NCBI GenBank assembly: GCA_025024175.1
Contig: QCXZ01000064.1
Span: forward strand, 26,160,286 to 26,224,285
DNA length: 64,000 nucleotides
Direction: 5' to 3'
Source of the DNA: Rhyzopertha dominica
Lineage: Eukaryota; Arthropoda; Insecta; Coleoptera; Bostrichidae
Both the position numbers and the translations under genes were made by a program. Positions 58,795 through 64,000 of the stretch are shown in pieces (positions within the stretch are counted from its first letter, which is position 1; every line of letters starts with the position of its first letter). Below the pieces are notes generated by a model that was not told where the DNA came from, did no database searches, and saw only the letters and a program-made list of their open reading frames with translations.

Positions 58795-59506
58795 AATTGG
58801 GTATTTTCACTTTTTTTGAAAATTACGTAAAACGAATCTTGAAGTGCATATACATCGTACGCCTTGTTAAAAAAAAACAAAAAAAAATTTGTAGGTAGAG
58901 AATTTAAGGCCTGAAATTTGAATCTTAGAAGTCATCGCCAAAACGCTTCTATCCAAGGCTAGGTGCTGCGTGCTGTGTAGTATAATTCTTGTATTGGAAA
59001 AGCTTTTGTGTGGGGTTTTTATTGAAAGGGCGGTGTAAGAGGTCGCACCAAAAAGTGTTTTGTGTAGTTTTACAAGCATCTATTATATATGGAAAACAAA
59101 ACATGTGTTGTTTCGTACATGGTTATAAAAGTACTTCAGTCAGTATAGCTAACAAAATTTTTGTAACCGTTCCTCGAGATTATCAACGCATGAAAAAGTT
59201 GTGTATTTTAATTCGCTTGTCACAAAATGAACACAAACAACAAACTGATAAATTAACGGGCTGAAGCTGCCGCGTGAAGCGCTGACCCCAGATATAAACA
59301 AGCGACCATTTACAAGACACCTGACGTCACGGCCAATGTGTTCGCGTTTTGGCGGTCCATTTAAATATTCAGATTTTTAATATTAAAAATGCACCTTANG
59401 ATCCAATTTTTTCGAATTTGTAAGCTGTCACNGCTGTTTTGTGGATTAGATGCTACCTATTAATATGCAATTTAATAATATATAAACACATGGCAAATAC
59501 CCAATT
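58795..59506. mobile_element. TIR transposon with THAP-like frame, copy B (internal deletion)
   Basis: Starts AATTGGGTATT at 58795, ends AATACCCAATT at 59506; 712 bp. Aligned in opposite orientation to copy A it matches both ends but lacks the middle. The junction at about 59200 joins ...AAAAAGTTG of the THAP-like frame to TGTATTTTAATTCGCTTGTC of the opposite end. A TGACGTCA palindrome is kept near the right end (59323). Ns at 59399 and 59432. Confidence 0.65.
58989..59264 (+). pseudogene. THAP-like frame in copy B, truncated by the deletion
   Basis: Reads MCCFVHGYKSTSVSIANKIF, then VTVPRDYQRMKKL and leaves THAP-like sequence at about 59200, where the internal deletion replaces the C-terminal CCEDH block by unrelated residues. 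Substitutions relative to copy A are mostly conservative (I/V, N/D, V/M), which suggests the frame was once under constraint. Confidence 0.45.
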
Positions 59507-60129
59507 TACATGTTGGGCACCGATTCCTTAGTGGAACAAGTGCAGTGGATCCGAAAGTTGTATACTTAGTTGGGCTTTAGTATTAAGCATTCAATACTTT
59601 ATGACTGCATCCTACTGCAATTTCATTTGTTCACATTGCTTTACTTACTTTAATCATATTACACACAACTATAAAAAGATCCCAGTTTAAAAGAATTTGA
59701 GTTGAAATGAAATGCCAAATGTACTCGTATTTATAAAAACTAATTTTTTGGAAATTTTATAGTTCAGTGCATTGTAAATTTTGGATCCGATTTTTTAATA
59801 TGTAGGTATGTAAACAGACAATATAAAATTACTGAAAAGGATTTTTAATGTAGTTGTGTGCACTTAAATATAAATATAAAATCTTTATAAATGTAAAAAG
59901 GTTTAATGCGCGTGCCTATACCAAACGAAACATTTTTACGCTTTACATCTTTATTTAAAGAAAAAATACTTTGAAAAAATGAAGTATACGTTCGAAAGAG
60001 ACAATCAAATAAAATAAACCACGCAAGTAAATCTCACGGCTCAAAGTCGGAGTAGTCGTTCCAGTATACACGATGCGGATTCGGATCCGTGGAACGAGTC
60101 CGAACAGACTGACACATCTCTATTATACA

Positions 60130-60470
60130 TCATTTACGCTGTCAATAGGCTTCATTGTTTAAATAAAATTGTTGGATATTGGATCCAGTTTTTTGTTGCT
60201 CCTTTTTCCGTTTACCATTTTTGTCCTTGTCTCTCCTGAAGACCACCAGTTGCACCGTATCTTTCGTGGTGTGCGCGCTCGTGCCATTTTCGCTAACAAG
60301 ACCAAGTCAAGTACTGCACCCCTTGGCCTGCAGTCCCACTGTTCTACAACCTACTTACGTAAGTCCTGCTCTTACTATTCGCTCTCCTACGCGACAAAAA
60401 TAATTTTGTAATAATCAATAATTTCTTCTAAATTAGCTTTGAAAACGTTTGAAAGGTGTTTTTGTTGTAT
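60130..60470. other. Spacer with a GC-richer 240-bp patch
   Basis: Overlapping plus-strand frames at 60169-60411 and 60179-60403 are open for 74-80 codons in more balanced composition (CCTGAAGACCACCAG..., CCTTGGCCTGCAGTCCC), but no family is recognisable; probably part of an old repeat. Confidence 0.25.
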
Positions 60471-60473
60471 ATC

Positions 60474-60605
60474 ATGGAAAGTGGATTTATTAAGGCAAAT
60501 AGTTCAAATTTGCCGAAAATTGACTGTTTTACAGTGGCCACCTTCTTGGCAACAAATAGTAGCTTCTGTTATACTAAATTCAGAAATGTGAAGACCTCCA
60601 TGTAA
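60474..60605 (+). pseudogene. Short repeat-encoded frame (RNVK motif)
   Basis: 43 codons: MESGFIKANSSNLPKIDCFT, then VATFLATNSS and KFRNVKTSM. It resembles the opening of proteins that recur in insect repeats, but I cannot name a function with confidence. Its last 20 residues resemble the short plus-strand frame of the transposon at 51051-51146. Downstream at 60897-60955 lie TGACGTCA and GGCGTTTTGGAGC, which resemble the sub-terminal region of that same family. Confidence 0.35.
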
Positions 60606-60619
60606 TTAATCAACTAATA

Positions 60620-61240
60620 TTTGTTAGTTCTGTACCTAAATTGTAAATTACAGTAATAATACATTTTTGATTGCGTCGCTACAAGCGCCCGATCCCTGCG
60701 GGTAAGCTAAAGCCACATTTTCCTGCCATTTGCCGAACGTGGAACATGAAAAAATAGCTTGTTAGGTGTTCTGATTGTAGTAGATGAGCACTGTGGCACC
60801 GCACAACACCTATAAAACTTAGAATTCATAGTATGTAGCAATACATGCGAAAAAAACTTTAAATCGCCTTATCAATTTAACCGTGTTTGAGAACAGGTGA
60901 CGTCACAGCTGTCACGGTGACAAGGTATTGGCGTTTTGGAGCAAATTTGAAACTTAATTTAAAAACATGATTTTTAAAGCTTTTAAACGGTTTAAAAAAA
61001 TTATAATTAATATTCGGGGCTATGTAGGGTACTTATGCACAATTTAGAACACTTTCCCAAAAATAGTCAACAGCTCTATTATCTCGTCAATTTTGTTTCG
61101 TAGGCCATTGGATGTTTTGGTGCAATATAGTTAAATGTTTTAGCTGATTTGGTATATATTGGTTTTTTGCATTGTTGTAGGCATTCTTTCGAAAATTTTT
61201 GTAAGGCTTTACTATGGCGTTCTTTGGCCACATATTTTCT
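60620..61240. other. Spacer with possible end of a THAP-family-related element
   Basis: The segment 60890-60985 (GTGACGTCAC, ATTGGCGTTTTGG, TTTAAAAACATGATTTTTAAA) parallels the arrangement GTGACGTCAC, TTCGCGTTTTGGCGG, ATTTTTAATATTAAAAAT seen at 59320-59395. The rest is featureless. Confidence 0.3.
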
Positions 61241-61242
61241 AG

Positions 61243-61275
61243 TAATAATAATAATAATAAATTGCCTTTATTGAA
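61243..61275 (-). terminator. Polyadenylation-like motif and TTA-repeat tail of the retrotransposon
   Basis: On the minus strand: TGTTCAATAAAGGCAATTTATTATTATTA. AATAAA lies within 10 bases of the start of the trinucleotide tail, which ends where genomic flank (ACTAGAAAATATGTGGCC) begins. Confidence 0.6.
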
Positions 61276-61431
61276 CAGCAAGAAAAACAAAGAAAAATTA
61301 AGTTTTTAAAGTAAACAATTACTGTTCTAGGGCGAAGTTCAGTCTGCCACAACCGTGAAGCAGCAGCAGCCTGCTCTCCCACTTANCCCCAAAGTCTTAA
61401 AACTAGATAGTCATACACCTCACGCTCTAAT

Positions 61432-61472
61432 TCACACACTCACACACACACCACACACACACACACACACAG
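61432..61472. repeat. (CA)n microsatellite
   Basis: About 40 bp of CA repeats with a few interruptions, in the 3' UTR of the adjacent retrotransposon. Confidence 0.85.
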
Positions 61473-61599
61473 ACACCCTATCAGACATATATAGCTTCAA
61501 TCATGCCCACGTCACACGCTTCCGCCACCCCATCATAATATATCAAAATCAAGATAACCCAATGATGAAAGTGCATTCCACCACAGACCCGCATCATTA

Positions 61600-64000
61600 T
61601 TACTGCAATAAGACCCGTCTTAAACTCCGCTTAAATCCGGAACAACTAAGCACTTTGAGACACTCGGGGATGTTATTGTAAGTTTTTGCTACATTATACA
61701 TAAATGAACGTTTTGCAAATTCAGTAGAGTGAGCAGGTATAGTAATCAATCCCCTGTGTCTCAAACCGAGATTATGTATGTCCGTCCGGAAAGTTATATC
61801 ATTATACAAATAACGAGGAACCTGACTTTTAATGACCTTGTGAAAGAAACAGGCCGCATGGAAATCCCGCCTGCGACTCATGTCTAGCCACCCCAACTCT
61901 CTCAATCTTCCCTTCACACTACACCGCCTCCCAACGCCAAAAATCAAACGTATACAAGAATTTTGCAATTTTTGTATACGCTTTTTATCTAAAGAATTCA
62001 AACAAGGTGCGTAGATCACGTCGCAGAAGTCTAGCTTAGATAGTACTAAGCTATTACAAAGAATGCTCTTCGTTCTAACATTTAAAAGATGGCGATTGTG
62101 ATAAATTTTTTTAAGGCTACAATAAACGCTCTGCAAACACTTTGAAATGTGAGTTCTAAAGCGAAATGTAGAGTCAATATAAAGACCGAGGCTTTTAGAT
62201 ACATCAGATACATTCAGCCTAGAATCAGAAATTTGTATTTCAAAGTTAGTTAGTTTGTCTTTATTGACTCTTCCACCGAATAACATTACCACAGATTTAT
62301 TAGGATTTAAACAAAGCGAGTGTCGATCAGACATATCACGTAATCTCTCCAGATCTTCGTTTATTTTTTTGAGAGCTAGAGCCTGTTCATTCACTTTGAA
62401 AGAATAATATATTTGAGAGTCATCTGCATAGAACTGTGCTTTACAGTACTTCAGGGCGCTAGGAAGAGTCGACGTATAAATTATAAACAAAAGCGGGCCC
62501 AAAATCGATCCCTGAGGCACACCCGACTTTATTTGCCTGAAAGATGATACATGATCAGACACTTTTACAGCCTGATAACGATTAGTGACGTAGCTCATTA
62601 GTAGAGACACGGCATTCTCCCCAAAACCTACATAATGCAGCACACCCTTAAGAACCTCGTGATCAATAGTGTCAAAAGCTCTAGAGTAGTCCAACAATAC
62701 CAAAGCGGTTATTTTGTTTTGATCCTGCGCCATAATAACATCACTTGTCAATTTTGAGAGAGCAGTCACACAACTAAATCCAGTTCGGAAACCTGACTGA
62801 AAACAAGAAACTATCTGCTGCTCCTCAACATACCTCCGCACCTGCCCTTCCATTACCCGTTCCAAAATCTTCGATAAAGTTGGTAAAATACTTATAGGCC
62901 TCAAATCTTTAAACTGTTTTGGACTGTTAATTTTAGGTACTGGCAAGATACATGCCCTCTTCCAGCAGGAGGGAAATGTGGAGCTAACTATGCAGGTATT
63001 AACGATGTGTGTGATTACTGGAAGCAAAAAAGGAACGCACAATTTAATAGTAGATATATTAATTCCATCAAAACCGGTTGCATTGGTCTTAATAGCTTCA
63101 ATAGCTCTAAGAACATCTATTTCATCAATCTTTTTAAAAGAAAACTTGGACAGGAATGGTTTTTTAAGAGAAGTTGTGTACATATTAATTAAATCACGAT
63201 TGTCATCATCAAATGTAGGCAATGAATCAAGAAAAAAATTATTTATTTTATCAGCATCTGCCAGATGTGCTGGCAAATCCATACTCTTGCCACCCTTAAT
63301 ATTAAGCTTTTGAAGGTTAGACCACACATTCTGTACATTACCTTGATTAAAATAGGCACGCTTCTCCGTCTTTACAGCTGTGTTAATTGTATTCCTAAGT
63401 TGCTTATACTCATTCCAATGTTCCCTACGCCCACTTCTTTTAAATCTTGCCAGACTTTTATCACGCATCACAATCATATCCTTTATAAAATTAGTTAACC
63501 ACGGAGCATAAGGTTTTGAAATTTTAGATGTTATAAAAGGAGCATGGATATCTAGCAACGTTTTCAAATTGTCATTTAAAAATGCCACCATCTCATCCAC
63601 GCTCTCCATATCATATATATTACGCCATGGTAACGACCTTAGATGTGAATCAAAATCTACGTAAACGAAGTGTTTGAAAGAACGATACCTGACAATATAC
63701 GGATCTGATTTGGGTTTTTGTACCCATATTGAGCAACGTATTAACTCATGATCAGTCAAACCATGCAGACCCTCTACTCTCACATCCTTGACAATGCTTT
63801 CCCTTGAAGTAATAATTAAGTCTATTAGACTAAATGACATATTGTCAGCTATGCGAGTAGGCTGATGAACTATTTGAGTGAGAGAAAATCTATCAAGTAA
63901 TTCTATTAATTCCGTGGTAGGTCTGCTGCTAATATCCAAATAATCTATGTTAAAGTCTCCAAAACAAAAGATATCATTATGAGCAGGCAAAATTCTAGAA
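61600..64000 (-). CDS. Retrotransposon ORF2: endonuclease (partial) and reverse transcriptase, intact frame
   Basis: Open from the window edge to the stop at 61600, 796+ codons without interruption; the frame stays open past 63990, so the true start lies outside. Seen in order (counting from 63990): C-terminal half of an AP-type endonuclease (GDFNID at 11-16, SLIDLII at 54-60, LTDHELI at 78-84), linker, then reverse transcriptase with GFDGI (306-310), LRPISILPTLSKILERV (363-379), motif A LLDYSRAFDTIDH (432-444), motif B SGVPQGSILGPLLF (489-502), motif C FYADD (520-524) and a C-terminal region of about 270 residues. All three catalytic Asp positions are present. It nicks target DNA and reverse-transcribes its own RNA. 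The intact frame suggests recent insertion. The clade (CR1 or Jockey) cannot be fixed by eye. Confidence 0.88.
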   Translation of the reverse strand, partial: SRILPAHNDIFCFGDFNIDYLDISSRPTTELIELLDRFSLTQIVHQPTRIADNMSFSLIDLIITSRESIVKDVRVEGLHGLTDHELIRCSIWVQKPKSDPYIVRYRSFKHFVYVDFDSHLRSLPWRNIYDMESVDEMVAFLNDNLKTLLDIHAPFITSKISKPYAPWLTNFIKDMIVMRDKSLARFKRSGRREHWNEYKQLRNTINTAVKTEKRAYFNQGNVQNVWSNLQKLNIKGGKSMDLPAHLADADKINNFFLDSLPTFDDDNRDLINMYTTSLKKPFLSKFSFKKIDEIDVLRAIEAIKTNATGFDGINISTIKLCVPFLLPVITHIVNTCIVSSTFPSCWKRACILPVPKINSPKQFKDLRPISILPTLSKILERVMEGQVRRYVEEQQIVSCFQSGFRTGFSCVTALSKLTSDVIMAQDQNKITALVLLDYSRAFDTIDHEVLKGVLHYVGFGENAVSLLMSYVTNRYQAVKVSDHVSSFRQIKSGVPQGSILGPLLFIIYTSTLPSALKYCKAQFYADDSQIYYSFKVNEQALALKKINEDLERLRDMSDRHSLCLNPNKSVVMLFGGRVNKDKLTNFEIQISDSRLNVSDVSKSLGLYIDSTFRFRTHISKCLQSVYCSLKKIYHNRHLLNVRTKSILCNSLVLSKLDFCDVIYAPCLNSLDKKRIQKLQNSCIRLIFGVGRRCSVKGRLRELGWLDMSRRRDFHAACFFHKVIKSQVPRYLYNDITFRTDIHNLGLRHRGLITIPAHSTEFAKRSFMYNVAKTYNNIPECLKVLSCSGFKRSLRRVLLQ

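Larger units (their letters stand above)
58715..60122. mobile_element. hAT-like non-autonomous element containing a nested TIR element
   Basis: The left end TAGAGTTGGGTAGTCCG at 58715 and the right end, whose inverse is TAGAGATGTGTCAGTCTG, at 60122 are imperfect inverted repeats of the hAT type. Flanking octamers CTATTCAT and TTATACAT agree at six of eight positions, as a decayed 8-bp target duplication would. Copy B of the THAP-bearing family (58795-59506) lies inside. No hAT transposase frame remains. TCCGNNATCCGNN-like repeats (GGATCTGATCC, GGATTCGGATCC) occur near both ends. Confidence 0.5.
61243..64000 (-). mobile_element. CR1/Jockey-type non-LTR retrotransposon, cut by the window edge
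   Basis: Minus-strand element whose 3' end is at 61243: the ORF stop at 61600 is followed by about 340 bp of UTR, an AATAAAGGC motif (61272-61264) and a (TTA)n tail on the element's strand, the kind of microsatellite tail seen in CR1/L2-like elements instead of poly(A). A (CA)n tract (61432-61472) lies within its 3' UTR. The 5' part lies beyond 64000. Confidence 0.75.

Noticed and set aside
1..64000. tRNA, rRNA, CRISPR arrays and bacterial-type operons
   Set aside because: Looked for and not seen; the window is eukaryotic, with no regularly spaced repeats and no cloverleaf or rRNA-like sequence that I could recognise.

Overview
The window looks like AT-rich insect nuclear DNA. The grounds are long spliceosomal introns with canonical GT-AG borders, a chaoptin/artichoke-type leucine-rich-repeat (LRR) gene, and a mix of Tc1/mariner, hAT, Jockey/CR1-type and Penelope-like elements typical of arthropods. 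A beetle or other holometabolous insect is a reasonable guess, but the sequence does not settle it. Single N bases are scattered throughout, with a cluster at 3.07-3.53 kb, so some one-base lesions may be assembly errors.

Region 1 (about 0.8-21.5 kb, minus strand) is the 5' two-thirds or less of one host gene. Seven coding exons (21441-21177, 21028-20859, 16665-16310, 9422-9176, 9040-8786, 5922-5312, 955-772) join in phase into about 696 codons. They encode a signal peptide, a cysteine-rich N-cap and more than 20 LRRs. The gene runs off the left edge. Exon 6 carries a one-base frameshift. The introns are packed with transposon debris: a 1141-bp Tc1/mariner-type element with a TA target duplication (1229-2369), a mariner relic (4.5-5.19 kb), a 958-bp foldback element 38 bp from a splice acceptor (5961-6918), Tc1 fragments (10.74-11.25 kb), a duplicated hairpin repeat (10.05-10.52 kb), and a Penelope-like element nested in a Jockey/CR1-type reverse transcriptase (17.2-19.8 kb).

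Region 2 (about 21.5-57 kb) has no gene I can identify. It holds a decayed hAT element (27.65-31.05 kb), a mariner-type element apparently nested in a second hAT (34.3-36.65 kb), an internally deleted mariner (36.9-37.5 kb), GC-richer islands that may be regulatory or first exons (33.1-33.56, 38.27-38.61, 42.59-42.91 kb), three clusters of short palindromic motifs (44, 47.4-48.6 and 54.7-54.85 kb), and a decayed non-LTR reverse transcriptase (52.55-54.06 kb).

Region 3 (about 50.7-64 kb) is repeat-rich. Two copies of one terminal-inverted-repeat family (50716-52000 and 58795-59506, opposite orientation) carry a THAP-like reading frame, and the longer copy has a second short frame on the other strand. 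The second copy sits inside a hAT-like element (58715-60122). A broken reverse transcriptase lies at 57.3-58.5 kb. A nearly intact CR1/Jockey-type ORF2 (61600-64000, minus) ends in a TAA-repeat tail and is cut by the right edge.

The most interesting signal is in the 3' tails of the Penelope-like elements. At 54.08-54.19 kb a 113-bp 5'-truncated copy with a 14-bp target duplication contains what reads as a complete hammerhead-ribozyme core. Two other tails (18.75 kb plus strand and about 15.15 kb minus strand) carry decayed versions.
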